Below, in pieces: positions 35,328-44,080 of a stretch of 64,000 nt of DNA (within the stretch, counting starts at the first letter, position 1; every line of letters starts with the position of its first letter). The position numbers were made by a program, and so were the translations under genes. Source of the stretch: Methylobacterium sp. WSM2598 (lineage in GTDB: Bacteria > Pseudomonadota > Alphaproteobacteria > Rhizobiales > Beijerinckiaceae); the NCBI RefSeq assembly GCF_000379105.1, contig NZ_KB900609.1, forward strand, positions 2,223,934-2,287,933, in the 5' to 3' direction. The notes beneath the pieces are model-generated. The model worked only from the letters and a program-made list of their open reading frames with translations, made no database searches and was not told the DNA's origin.

Positions 35328-36508
35328 ACAGGCCTTTCGCGGCGCACTCCGCCGGGGTGCGGATCGACATCGACTACATGCTCGACGTCCTCAAGCGCCT
35401 GATCGAGATCCCGAGCCCGACCGGCTACACCGATCAGGCGGTGCATTTCTGCGGGCGCGAGCTGGAGCGCCTCGGCGTGCCCTTCGAACTGACGCGGCGC
35501 GGCGCCATCCGGGCGACCCTGCGGGGCGCCGGGCCGGGGCCGGCCCGCGCCATGGTCGCGCATCTCGACACGCTCGGGGCGATGGTGCGCCAGCTCCAGG
35601 AGAACGGGCGCCTCGGCCTCGTCCCGATCGGGACCTGGTCGGCCCGCTTCGCCGAGGGCGCGCGCTGCACGATCTTCACCGACCGGGGCAGCTACCGCGG
35701 CACGATCCTGCCCCTCAAGGCCTCGGGCCACACCTACAACGAGGAGGTCGACACCCAGCCGGTCGATTGGACCAACGTCGAATTGCGGGTCGACGCCTTC
35801 GCGTATCGCCGGGACGATCTGCGCCGGCTCGGATTCAACGTCGGCGACTTCGTCGCCATCGACCCGAACCCGGAGATCTCGCCCCGGGGCTACATCAACT
35901 CCCGCTACCTCGACGACAAGGCGGGCGTCGCCGTGATGTTCGCTGCCATGAAGGCGATGGCGGATGCCGGGCGCAGGCCCACCGTCACCACCTACATGCT
36001 GTTCACCATCGCCGAGGAGGTCGGGGTCGGCGCCTCCTCGGTGCTGCACGGCGACATCGCCGAGATGGTGACGATCGACAACGGCACCGTCGCGCCCGGC
36101 CAGGGCAGCCGGGAATCCGGCGTGACGATCAGCATGGCGGATTCGGCCGGGCCCTTCGACTACCACCTCACCCGCCGCCTCATCGAGCTCTGCGAGGCGA
36201 ACGACATCCGCTACGAGCGCGACGTGTTCCGCTTCTACCGCAGCGACAGTGCCTCGGCGCTGGAGGCGGGCAACGACCTGCGCACGGCGCTGATCTGCTT
36301 CGGGGTGGATTCCTCGCACGGCTACGAGCGCACCCACGTGAACGCCCTGCGCTCGCTCGCGGAGCTCTCCTGCCTCTACTTGCAGAGCGACGTGCTCTTC
36401 CGAAGGGACGTGAAGCCCCTCGGGCCGCTCGCCGACTTCCCCCACCAGGAGAGCGAGACCGCCGACCCGCAGGCGGACATCCAGGAGGGCGCGATCCCGC
36501 CGGATTGA
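35324..36508 (+). CDS. NAGGN-system M42 family peptidase
   Basis: A 394-residue metallo-aminopeptidase of the M42 glutamyl/tetrahedral family. Metal and catalytic features are HLDTLG, RYLDDKAGVA, AEEVGVG and DSSHGYERTH. A GTG start at 35324 overlaps the ngg stop as GTGA. This peptidase accompanies asnO and ngg in many proteobacteria and probably degrades or trims the osmolyte when salt stress ends (inference from context). Confidence 0.9.
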   Translation: MNRPFAAHSAGVRIDIDYMLDVLKRLIEIPSPTGYTDQAVHFCGRELERLGVPFELTRRGAIRATLRGAGPGPARAMVAHLDTLGAMVRQLQENGRLGLVPIGTWSARFAEGARCTIFTDRGSYRGTILPLKASGHTYNEEVDTQPVDWTNVELRVDAFAYRRDDLRRLGFNVGDFVAIDPNPEISPRGYINSRYLDDKAGVAVMFAAMKAMADAGRRPTVTTYMLFTIAEEVGVGASSVLHGDIAEMVTIDNGTVAPGQGSRESGVTISMADSAGPFDYHLTRRLIELCEANDIRYERDVFRFYRSDSASALEAGNDLRTALICFGVDSSHGYERTHVNALRSLAELSCLYLQSDVLFRRDVKPLGPLADFPHQESETADPQADIQEGAIPPD

Positions 36509-36613
36509 GGCGCGCGGCCGCGACGCCGCACTGGGCGGGCGCCCGCGCCCGGCGTATCAGGGCGGCGCGCCGCGCCGGACCTCCCGCGCGAGCCGTCCCG
36601 GCCGAGCCCCGCC

Positions 36614-37789
36614 ATGCCCGTCACCTCCCGCCGCACCGACGTCGCCGTGATCGGCCTGGGCGCGGTCGGCGCCGCCATCCTGTACCAGCTCGCCCGCCGC
36701 GGCGTGCGCGTCCTCGGCCTCGACCGCTTCAGCCCGCCCCACACCCAGGGATCGAGCCACGGCGAGACGCGGATCACCCGGGAGGGCGTCGGCGAGGGCG
36801 AGGCCTATCGGCCGCTGGTGCGGGAGAGCCACCGCATCTGGCGCGACCTCGAGGCGCGCACCGGCGAGAAGCTGCTGACCGCCTGCGGCCTCGTCCTGAT
36901 CGCCCCGGCCGACGGCGCCTCTCTCGCCCACGGCCGCTCGGACTTCGTCGGGCGCTCGGCCGCGGCCGCGCGGGCGGGCGGAATCGCGCACGAGGTGATC
37001 GACGCGGCCGAACTGGCGCGGCGCTTTCCCCACTTCGCCGGGCTGCGCGGCGGCGAGCAGGCCTACCTGGAGCCCGGCGGCGGCTACGTGGCGCCCGAGC
37101 GCTGCATCGCCGCGCAGTTGCGGCTCGCCGCGGCGCACGGCGCCGAGATCCGCACGGACGCGCCCGTGCGGGCGCTGCGGCCGGAGGCGGCCGGCGTGCG
37201 CGTCGAGACCGACGCGGGCGCGGTCACGGCCGACCGCGTCGTGGTGGCGGCGGGCGCGTGGCTGGGGCCGCTCCTCGGTCCCCCGTTCGACGCGCTCCTC
37301 ACCGTGAACAGGCAGGTGCTGCACTGGTTTCCGGTCGATCCCGGCGCCCCGTTCCCGGCGCGCGCGCCGGCCTTCATCTGGATCGCGCCGTCCCCCGGGG
37401 TGGATTTCCTGTACGGTTTCCCGCCGCTTCCCGGCGAGGCCCGGGTCAAGCTCGGGACCGAGCAGTTCGTCCGCCCGAGCCGGGCCGAGGAGGCCCGCGC
37501 CGCGGATCCGGCCGAGGCCGAGGCCTTCTACGCCTCGCACGTCGCCGGGCGCCTCGCCGGGGTCGCGCCCGGGGCGGTCGCCTCCGCCGCCTGCCTCTAT
37601 ACGGTGACGCCCGACCGGGACTTCCTGATCGACGACCATCCGGAGAGCGACCGCATCCTCGCGGTCTCGGCCTGTTCGGGCCACGGCTTCAAGCACTCGG
37701 CCGGGCTCGGGGCCGCCCTGGCCGAGCGCCTCGTCACCGGCCGCTCCCCGGTCGACCTCGCGCCGTTCGGGCTCGCCCGGTTCCGCTGA
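36614..37789 (+). CDS. solA: N-methyl-L-tryptophan oxidase / monomeric sarcosine oxidase-type flavoenzyme
   Basis: A 391-residue FAD enzyme. The dinucleotide motif GLGAVGAAI is at 14-22, and QGSSHGETRITREG matches the MSOX/SolA family. C327 in CLYTVTPDRDF is the expected covalent flavin-attachment cysteine, followed by the SGHGFKHS substrate-channel motif. These enzymes oxidise N-methyl amino acids to formaldehyde plus the free amine, and the formaldehyde could feed one-carbon metabolism (inference). The stop codon TGA is the start of a TGATCC element. Substrate could be sarcosine, N-methyltryptophan or a related secondary amine. Confidence 0.85.
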   Translation: MPVTSRRTDVAVIGLGAVGAAILYQLARRGVRVLGLDRFSPPHTQGSSHGETRITREGVGEGEAYRPLVRESHRIWRDLEARTGEKLLTACGLVLIAPADGASLAHGRSDFVGRSAAAARAGGIAHEVIDAAELARRFPHFAGLRGGEQAYLEPGGGYVAPERCIAAQLRLAAAHGAEIRTDAPVRALRPEAAGVRVETDAGAVTADRVVVAAGAWLGPLLGPPFDALLTVNRQVLHWFPVDPGAPFPARAPAFIWIAPSPGVDFLYGFPPLPGEARVKLGTEQFVRPSRAEEARAADPAEAEAFYASHVAGRLAGVAPGAVASAACLYTVTPDRDFLIDDHPESDRILAVSACSGHGFKHSAGLGAALAERLVTGRSPVDLAPFGLARFR

Positions 37790-37910
37790 TCCGCTGTCCG
37801 GACGATCACGTCCGGAGAGCGTATGACACGCTCGCGCGGCGCGTGAGCGCCGCCGAGATCCGCTTAGCAAAGCAATCCGTCGGATGTCCTGTGAGGGCCC
37901 GAGGAAACCC
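37787..37910. repeat. TGATCC palindromic element, copy 4 (diverged)
   Basis: The solA stop codon begins TGATCCGCTGTCC; a CGGACG-ATCA-CGTCCG stem (37798-37813) follows, then a degraded tail with CGCGCGGCGCGTGAGCG and the end segment CCGTCGGATGTCC. The tail and end segments match copy 2 at 18.7 kb. The palindrome arms are more diverged than in the other copies. Confidence 0.6.
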
Positions 37911-37993
37911 GGGGGCGGCGGGGCGACGCTCAGGCATTGTTTACGATCGGCCCCGCAGGATCGCGCGAGATAGAACCGCGTCCGGTGCGTGCC

Positions 37994-38788
37994 ATGCCGC
38001 TTCCCACCCGTCCCGCCCTGGCGCTCGCAGCGCTGATCCTGGCCGCGCCGGCCGGCGCGGCCGAACTGACCGTGGTCGGGACCGGCGACGCGATCGACCT
38101 GATGCGGGCGCTCGGCGCCAGCGCCCGCGAGGCGGATGCGGAGCTCGACGTGACGGTCCCGCCGAGCATCGGCTCGGACGGCGGCATCACGGCGGTGGGG
38201 TCGGGCAAGGCCTCCCTGGCGCGGGTGGCGCGCCACCTCACCGAGGCCGAGCTCGGCCGCGGCCTGGTCTACACCCCGGTGGCGCGGCTGCCCTCGGCGA
38301 TCTTCGCGCATCCGAGCGCGGGGGTGACGCGGCTCAGCGCCGAGCAGCTCGCGGGCATCTATGCGGGGCGGATCACCGGCTGGAAGGAGGTCGGGGGGGC
38401 GGATCTGCGCATCCGCGTCGTGCGCCGGGAGGAGACCGACAGCACCCTGCGCATCCTGCGCGCCAGCATGCCGGGCTGGAAGGACCTCGCGATCACCGAG
38501 CGCTCGAAGACCGCGGTCTCCACCCAGGAGGCGATCGAGACGGTGCGCTCCGTCGAGGGCGCGATCGGCTTCGGCCCCTACAGCCGCTCCCTGGAGGTCG
38601 GCACGCAGGTGCTCGCCATCGACGGCAAGCTGCCGACCGATGCCGGCTATCCGAGCGCGGGCGAACTCGCCTTCGTGCACATGGGCGGGCAGTTGACGCC
38701 CGCCGCCGCCCGCTTCGTCGCCTTCACGCAGGCGCCGGCGGCCCGGGAGGTGATCCGCAGCTTCGGCGCCGTGCCGGTGGCGCGCTGA
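37994..38788 (+). CDS. PstS-like periplasmic substrate-binding protein (orphan)
   Basis: A 264-residue secreted protein with a Sec signal peptide (residues 1-21, ALILAAPAGA). The mature part has PstS-type features: LTVVGTGDAIDLMRAL at the start, GSGKASLARVARHLTE, AGIYAGRITGWKEVGG and a C-terminal AREVIRSFGAVPVAR. No phosphate permease, ATPase or PhoU gene is adjacent. The ATG at 37994 fits the signal peptide. It may bind phosphate or another oxyanion; the absence of transporter partners is notable. Confidence 0.75.
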   Translation: MPLPTRPALALAALILAAPAGAAELTVVGTGDAIDLMRALGASAREADAELDVTVPPSIGSDGGITAVGSGKASLARVARHLTEAELGRGLVYTPVARLPSAIFAHPSAGVTRLSAEQLAGIYAGRITGWKEVGGADLRIRVVRREETDSTLRILRASMPGWKDLAITERSKTAVSTQEAIETVRSVEGAIGFGPYSRSLEVGTQVLAIDGKLPTDAGYPSAGELAFVHMGGQLTPAAARFVAFTQAPAAREVIRSFGAVPVAR

Positions 38789-38846
38789 GACTCGTCCCGA
38801 CCGCCCGGGACGCCGAGCCACCGGGCCGGAGACGTGACCGTCGGGA

Positions 38847-39905
38847 TCAGGCGGCGCCGCGCGCCGCTTCGGCCGGCGCGGCGACGGACAAGGCGCGTCC
38901 GGGCTCGGCCCTCGGCCGGCGCGCGAACAGCAGGTCGAACAGCGCGTGGCGGATCGTGCGCTTGCGCGCGGAGGCGACGAAGGGATCCGCGTAGCAGGTG
39001 GCGTTGACGCCCGCGGCGACCAGACGGACCGCCGCCACCAGCCCGGGCGAGCCCGCGACGTGCACCACGTCGCTCTCGCGCAGCAGCGGCAGGTGGGCGG
39101 TCGGACGGCCCGCGAGCCGGCCGGGCCCGGGCTCGCCGCCGCTCGCCGTGGCGATCACCCGCTCGACGCCGCTGCGGCGAAGCCAGTCGAGGGCCTCGCC
39201 CATGTAGAGGTTGCGGGGATCGCGGGCGCCGGCGATCACCATCATCTCGCGGCCGGGCTCGCGGAAGCGCGCCGCGCGAGCGATGCTCCAGATCGGCGCC
39301 CAGCCGGTGCCGGCGCCGATCAGCACGAGGCGCCCCGGCCCGAGCCGGTGGAAGGCGCTCCCGAAGGGGCCGCGGATCTGCACGTCGTGGCCGGGCCGGA
39401 TCCGCCCGCCGAGCTCCGCCGAGACCGCGCCGTCCGGGACGCGGCGGATGTGGAAGATGAGTTCGTTGATCTCGCCCGAGCCGTCGCTGCGCAGCGTCGG
39501 GCTGTAGTCGCGGGCCGGGAAGCCCGCGAAGGCGCAGGACACGTACTGCCCCGGCAGGGAGGTGAGGGGCTTGGCGAGCGCGACGGTCACCTCGACGATC
39601 TCGTGCGAGAGGTCGACCATGCCGACGAGGGTGCCGCGGCGCTTCGCGACCGGCGGCACGGCGTCGAACTCGATCACCGCGTCGCCCGCCACCCGCGCCT
39701 GGCAGGCGAGAACCGTGTCGCCCTGGCGGGTGCCGGACTCGTCCACCTCCCCCGCGTAGACCCGCACCCGGCAGGTGTCGCACTGGCCGGTGGCGCAATC
39801 GTGCGGGATCACGACCCCGCCCGTCATCGCGGCGTCCACGAGCGTGTCGCCGCGCGCGGCCCGGATGGTCTTGCCGTTGACGACGAGCGAGCAGGAAGAG
39901 GCCAT
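38847..39905 (-). CDS. Plant-type ferredoxin reductase (2Fe-2S, FAD, NAD domains)
   Basis: A 352-residue electron-transfer flavoprotein. A plant-type 2Fe-2S domain has cysteines C37, C42, C45 and C68 in PHDCATGQCDTC and VLACQ. An FAD domain with ARDYSPTLRSDG and an NAD-binding domain with IGAGTGWAPIWSIARAA follow. Domain order matches the reductases of ring-hydroxylating and methane-type oxygenases. It lies 23 bases after the b561-heme fusion gene and is probably co-transcribed; the ATG at 39905 is used. NADH oxidation to feed the membrane heme protein, or the reverse, is inferred from context. Confidence 0.8.
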   Translation of the reverse strand: MASSCSLVVNGKTIRAARGDTLVDAAMTGGVVIPHDCATGQCDTCRVRVYAGEVDESGTRQGDTVLACQARVAGDAVIEFDAVPPVAKRRGTLVGMVDLSHEIVEVTVALAKPLTSLPGQYVSCAFAGFPARDYSPTLRSDGSGEINELIFHIRRVPDGAVSAELGGRIRPGHDVQIRGPFGSAFHRLGPGRLVLIGAGTGWAPIWSIARAARFREPGREMMVIAGARDPRNLYMGEALDWLRRSGVERVIATASGGEPGPGRLAGRPTAHLPLLRESDVVHVAGSPGLVAAVRLVAAGVNATCYADPFVASARKRTIRHALFDLLFARRPRAEPGRALSVAAPAEAARGAA

Positions 39906-39928
39906 GGATGCGCTCCGGAAGGCGGGGA

Positions 39929-41692
39929 TCAGCGCAGGACGACGCGGACCGGTCGGACGTGCCGGGTGTGCCGCGTCTGCGTGTGGTCGAAGACGGCGAC
40001 CCAGAGATAGAGCGGCTCGCCCGGCACGAAATCCACGTCGTAGCGGCTGCCGGTCCTGAGGGCGCGGGAGACCTCGAGCGTCCAGTACCCGTCCTTCCAC
40101 TTGGCCCCGCCGCTGAGGTCGGCGCGGTCGCCCTCGTAGGTGCCGGTGTTGAGGACGCCCGGGATCACCGTCCCGACCGGGATCCGGGCGTCGTCCTCCT
40201 CGGTGTAGGGCTTCGAATCCGCGCCGGTCAGCCACCAGCGGGCGCCCTCGTCCTGGTGCGTGTCCGGGTTCTTGAGGTCGAAGTGGCCGAGCGCCGCCAT
40301 GGTCGCGGCCGGATCGACCGGCAGGCGCTTCGGCTTGACCGGGCCGGCATAGCCCCCCGGACCCTCGAACGGGAAATTGTAGCTGTAGATCGTCGAGCCC
40401 GGGTCGTTCCAGTAACCGCCCTGGTAGCGGGCGCGCTTCCGGGCCTCGTCCGGCGTCGGCTCCCGCGGCGGGCCCATGTACTGGTCGTCGACGTGGCCGA
40501 GGAGGCCGCCGCGGGACGACTTCCACTGCCACATGTCCACGTAGGAGCCGTCGGTCGTGTAGTGCAGGCCGCGCTGGTTGAGCGAGGAGGGCTTGTCGGG
40601 CAGCGGCCGCGGGCCGAGATGGGTGACGCCGCCGGCGCCGAACCCGTCCGAGTGGGAGAAGATCGCCGCGAACTTGTCCTCGTAGAAGTCGACCACGTCG
40701 GCCTCGCCGGCCCGGCTCGCGTGCACGTGCCAGCCGTCGGCCTCCTTGATCATCGGCACGCGGGCGATCGAGCGGGTCGGATCCTGCCAGCGGAAGGCGA
40801 AGTAGATCCTGGTGCCGTCCTGGACGGCCCGGATCTCGACCGTGGACTCGCCGGTGCCGCCGAGATTGGCACCCTGCTGGGTGCGCACCCGCACCGGCCG
40901 CGCCGCCCGCCACGCCGCGTCGTCGAGCACGCCGTCGAGGGTCGGCGCCTGGGCGACCGTCTCGACGGTCAGGGTGTCGCGGTCGACGAGGTCGAGGCCG
41001 ACCGCCGCGGCCACGGCCGGCACCGTGACCAGCCCGGCGACCAGCATCGGCCGGCGGCTGCGCTGCGCCGGATTGGGGGCGAGCGCCGCCGGGCGGAAGA
41101 TCCGCAGCCATTGCCGCCAGCCGCCATACCCGAAATGGCCGACGAGGTGCAGCAGCGTGTAGGCGAGGGTGCCGTAGGCCGCCGCCTCGTGGATGGTCAC
41201 CACGAGGCCGCCATGGCCGAGATAGAGCAGGATCCCGGTCGCCGTCAGGACGATCACGAGGCCGAAGAGCAGCCAGTGCAGGAGCACGTTCGCGCCCATC
41301 CAGCGCAGCTGGGCGTTCTGGGCGAGCTTCAGCGCCCGCGCCTTGCGCAGCGCGACGCGGTTGGCGAGGCCGCTGCGGGCCATGTAGGCGACGTAGGCGA
41401 CGGAGACGCCGAAGAGCAGCAGCCCGGCATAGATGTGGACGGTCCAGACCTCGCCCTGGGGCAGGATCGGGGAGAGCCAGCGCGCCACGACGGCGTCGAG
41501 CGCGTCGGCGGAGATCCGCAGGCCCGTGACCAGGCTCGCCGTCATGGCGACGGCGCTCGTCCAGTGCAGGATCACGGTCCCGACGTCGCTCGTCGGCAGC
41601 CCGCTCCCTCTGGGTTGCAATCTCGGTCGCAAACCGTCCGTCGACTGGGGCTGCGCGCCCGCCAAGCGATCCTTCGACACCATCTCGTTCAT
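39929..41692 (-). CDS. Cytochrome b561 fused to an ethylbenzene-dehydrogenase-like heme domain
   Basis: A 587-residue fusion. Residues about 35-215 are a di-heme b561/cytochrome-b module: four helices with candidate heme His in ILHWTSA, VHIYAG, LLHWLLFG, IHEAAAYG and LLHLVGHF. A further hydrophobic helix (about 218-240) leads to a large exported domain that begins APTLDGVLDDAAWRAARPVRVRTQQG, the hallmark of the EB_dh/CBM9-like fold that binds heme b in ethylbenzene and dimethylsulfide dehydrogenase gamma subunits. It would pass electrons across the inner membrane. The 23-base gap to the ferredoxin reductase makes one unit. No molybdopterin partner is adjacent. Confidence 0.75.
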   Translation of the reverse strand: MNEMVSKDRLAGAQPQSTDGLRPRLQPRGSGLPTSDVGTVILHWTSAVAMTASLVTGLRISADALDAVVARWLSPILPQGEVWTVHIYAGLLLFGVSVAYVAYMARSGLANRVALRKARALKLAQNAQLRWMGANVLLHWLLFGLVIVLTATGILLYLGHGGLVVTIHEAAAYGTLAYTLLHLVGHFGYGGWRQWLRIFRPAALAPNPAQRSRRPMLVAGLVTVPAVAAAVGLDLVDRDTLTVETVAQAPTLDGVLDDAAWRAARPVRVRTQQGANLGGTGESTVEIRAVQDGTRIYFAFRWQDPTRSIARVPMIKEADGWHVHASRAGEADVVDFYEDKFAAIFSHSDGFGAGGVTHLGPRPLPDKPSSLNQRGLHYTTDGSYVDMWQWKSSRGGLLGHVDDQYMGPPREPTPDEARKRARYQGGYWNDPGSTIYSYNFPFEGPGGYAGPVKPKRLPVDPAATMAALGHFDLKNPDTHQDEGARWWLTGADSKPYTEEDDARIPVGTVIPGVLNTGTYEGDRADLSGGAKWKDGYWTLEVSRALRTGSRYDVDFVPGEPLYLWVAVFDHTQTRHTRHVRPVRVVLR

Positions 41693-42316
41693 GACGGCCC
41701 CCGGGCGGCACGCAGCCGATCGCCAGACTTTATGCTTGCTCGTAAGAAAACTTTATCCAAGCTCGCCCGGGTTGCAACGCGCGGTTCCAGCATCGGGCGA
41801 TTTTTTTGGGTATGGTAAACCGCAGCTTGGCTGAGGACTGCCATCCTGATCCGCTGGGGAATGGCTCACTCACGATGTCGACACCGAGGCCGTCCCGATC
41901 TTCCTGCAATGTCGCTCCGCTGCGGCAATTCGCCGAAAGACCAGCGACAGTCCAGGCGGTCGCGCGGCCCCTCGAAGCTGCCCGATCGGCCGCTCACCTC
42001 AGGTTGCATCTTGCGGCGCCGGTTTCGTCAGGGCGCGCCGCCGCTCCGGCGCGGGGCGGCAGCAGGGTCAGGCGAGAAGAACCGGATCGAATACCGCCTC
42101 CACTGCAAAGGCCGCGCGGCCGGGACGGCGATCGACTGGCCCACCGGAGCGAACAGCTTGGCGGGAAGTGTTCGCCCGGGCGGCGAGATCTGACCTCATC
42201 TCGGCGGAGATCGACGGCGCGCGACCGGGCGGCCGGCCGGGACGGGCAGGGAACCCGGCGCGGGCGCGCGCGATGAGGGAGCGGGCCGGGCGCGGCGGGC
42301 GGGGGCACGGGACGGA
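41693..42316. other. Intergenic divergent region with an AT-rich island, no gene
   Basis: This 624-base gap lies between divergent genes. The segment 41727-41820 is unusually AT-rich for this genome. It contains a direct repeat ACTTTAT at 41727 and 41750 and, between them, CTTGCTCGTAAG, an imperfect palindrome. It probably holds the promoter for the b561-heme gene, but I could not fix -10 and -35 elements. Translated frames elsewhere in it are Arg/Pro-rich and not convincing. Confidence 0.5.
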
Positions 42317-44080
42317 ATGCTGGTCTTCGGCGATCGCGCGCGGGAGGGGGATCCGGGTGCCTGGATCGCGCGGATCGAGGCGGCGCTTCGCGCCCAGAGC
42401 GGGGCACCGCCCGGCCTCGCGCGGCACGCGATACTGGTCGGGAGCCTGATCGAGGCCGGGGAACTCGCGCAGGGGATCGCCGACGCGGACCTCGCGGCGC
42501 GCGGCGAGGACGCGCCCTCCGGGGCGCAGGACCTCGCCACGGCCCTGCTCATGGCCCTGGCGCGGGCGGCGTGGCATTCCTGGCGGGCGGGCTGCGCGGG
42601 CGCGCCGGTCGCGCCCGGCCCGCTCGCCGCCCTCGCGGGAGCGGCGCTGCCGGCGCGGATCAGCGGCCGCCGCGCCGAGGGCTTCGCCTTCTACGCGCTC
42701 TACCCCGAGGGCTACGGGGCCGCCGCCGCGGGCTCCGGCCTCCCGCCGGGCACGACCTGCCTCGGTATCCGCAGCATCGGCCTGCCCCTCGCCGCGATAG
42801 TCGCCGCCGCGCTCGGCGCGCGCGCCCCGCTGTCGGTGCGCCCGGTCGGGCACCCGTTCGACCGGCGCCTCGCCCTCGGCCCCGGGGCCGAGCGGGCCCT
42901 CGCCGAGGCCGCCCGGGGGGAGGTGGCGATCGTGGACGAGGGGCCGGGCCTCTCGGGCAGCTCCTTCGGCGCCGCCTCCGACGCGCTCGCGGCGCGGGGG
43001 GCCGGGCCGGAGCGCCTCGCCTTCTTCCCGAGCCATCCGGGCGAGCCCGGCCCGCGGGCGGCGCCGCGCCACCGGCGGGCCTGGGCGCGGGCGCGGCGCC
43101 ACCTGGTCCCCTTCGAGCGCCTCCTGCTCGACGCGGAGAACCCCGCCCACCGGCTCGCCGGCTGGGTCTCCGGCCTGCTCGGGCCCCTCGACGGGCCGCT
43201 GGAGGAGGTCTCGGGCGGCGCCTGGCGCCGCCACCACTTCGCGCGGGAGGCCGATTGGCCGCCGGTCAACGCCCAGCTGGAGCGGCGCAAGTTCCTGGCG
43301 CGGGCCGGCGGCGCGACCTGGCTCGTCAAGTTCGTCGGGCTCGGGCCGACCGGGGAGGCGGCGCTCGCCCGGGCGCGGAGGCTCCACGCGGCCGGCTTCA
43401 CGCCCCCCGTCGCCGGGCTGGTTCACGGCTTCCTGGTGGAGCGGTGGCTCGCCGAGGCCCGCCCGTTGCGGCCCGGCGCCCTCGCCCCGCTGCCCCTCGC
43501 GGAGGCGGTCGGGCGCTACCTCGCCTTCCGGGCGGCCGCCTTCCCGGCGGATCCGGAGGAGGGCGCGACGCTGCCCGACCTCGTCGCCATGGCCCGGCAC
43601 AACGCGGCGGCCGCCCTCGGCGAGGAGGCCGCCCGCGGCTTCTCCCCCTACGGCGCGGTGCGGCTCGCCGCCCTCGGCGAGCGGCGCCGGCCCGTCCGGG
43701 TCGATGCCCGCCTGCAGCCCTGGGAATGGCTGGTCCTGCCGGACGGGAGCCTGCGCAAGGCGGACGCCCTCGACCACCACGCGGGCCACGACCTCGTCGG
43801 CTGTCAGGACATCGCCTGGGACGTGGCCGGGGCACGCGTCGAACTCGACCTGCCCTCCGCGGCGGCGGAGCGGATCGGCGCGGTGCTGGCGGCCGCCGGG
43901 ATCCGCCCGCCGGACCCGGACCTCCTCGGGCTCCACACCCTGTGCTACCTCGCCTTCCGGCTCGGCGCCTGCACGCTCGCGGCCGAGAGCGGGGCCGCGC
44001 CCGACGAGGCCCTGCGCCTGCGGGCCGCCGCCGCGGCCTGCGCGACCCGCCTCGACCGCCTCCTGAGGGAGTCCCGATGA
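42317..44080 (+). CDS. Uncharacterised phosphoribosyltransferase-like / kinase-like fusion protein
   Basis: A 587-residue protein with no recognised name. At about residues 203-218 VAIVDEGPGLSGSSFG resembles the PRPP-binding loop of type I phosphoribosyltransferases (two hydrophobics, two acids, then small residues and Gly-Ser-Ser). The C-terminal half resembles aminoglycoside/choline-kinase folds: LRKADALDHHAGHDLVGCQDIAWDVAG is like the catalytic loop with its His-x-Asp and metal-binding Asp. Domain calls are by eye. The gene overlaps the next, a histidine phosphatase, by four bases (ATGA), so the pair are co-translated. Function is unknown; a nucleotide or sugar-phosphate modification is a guess. 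Confidence 0.6.
   Translation: MLVFGDRAREGDPGAWIARIEAALRAQSGAPPGLARHAILVGSLIEAGELAQGIADADLAARGEDAPSGAQDLATALLMALARAAWHSWRAGCAGAPVAPGPLAALAGAALPARISGRRAEGFAFYALYPEGYGAAAAGSGLPPGTTCLGIRSIGLPLAAIVAAALGARAPLSVRPVGHPFDRRLALGPGAERALAEAARGEVAIVDEGPGLSGSSFGAASDALAARGAGPERLAFFPSHPGEPGPRAAPRHRRAWARARRHLVPFERLLLDAENPAHRLAGWVSGLLGPLDGPLEEVSGGAWRRHHFAREADWPPVNAQLERRKFLARAGGATWLVKFVGLGPTGEAALARARRLHAAGFTPPVAGLVHGFLVERWLAEARPLRPGALAPLPLAEAVGRYLAFRAAAFPADPEEGATLPDLVAMARHNAAAALGEEAARGFSPYGAVRLAALGERRRPVRVDARLQPWEWLVLPDGSLRKADALDHHAGHDLVGCQDIAWDVAGARVELDLPSAAAERIGAVLAAAGIRPPDPDLLGLHTLCYLAFRLGACTLAAESGAAPDEALRLRAAAAACATRLDRLLRESR

Noticed and set aside
36557..38821. Long minus-strand frame opposite solA and the PstS-like gene
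   Set aside because: Both plus-strand genes have signal peptide or cofactor motifs; the antisense frame has none.
38847..41711. A single 954-codon minus-strand frame covering the ferredoxin reductase and the b561-heme region
   Set aside because: Only its last 353 codons encode a recognisable protein; upstream the frame is out of phase with the b561-heme fusion and is low-complexity. Two genes are annotated instead.
41727..41760. Assigned sigma-70 promoter for the b561-heme gene
   Set aside because: The best -35/-10 pair (TTGGAT and ATAAAG) is 21 bases apart, too far for a confident call, so only an AT-rich island is recorded.
42068..43936. Minus-strand frame opposite the PRTase/kinase-like gene
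   Set aside because: Composition is proline/arginine/glycine-rich with no family features, whereas the plus strand has motifs and a coupled downstream gene.
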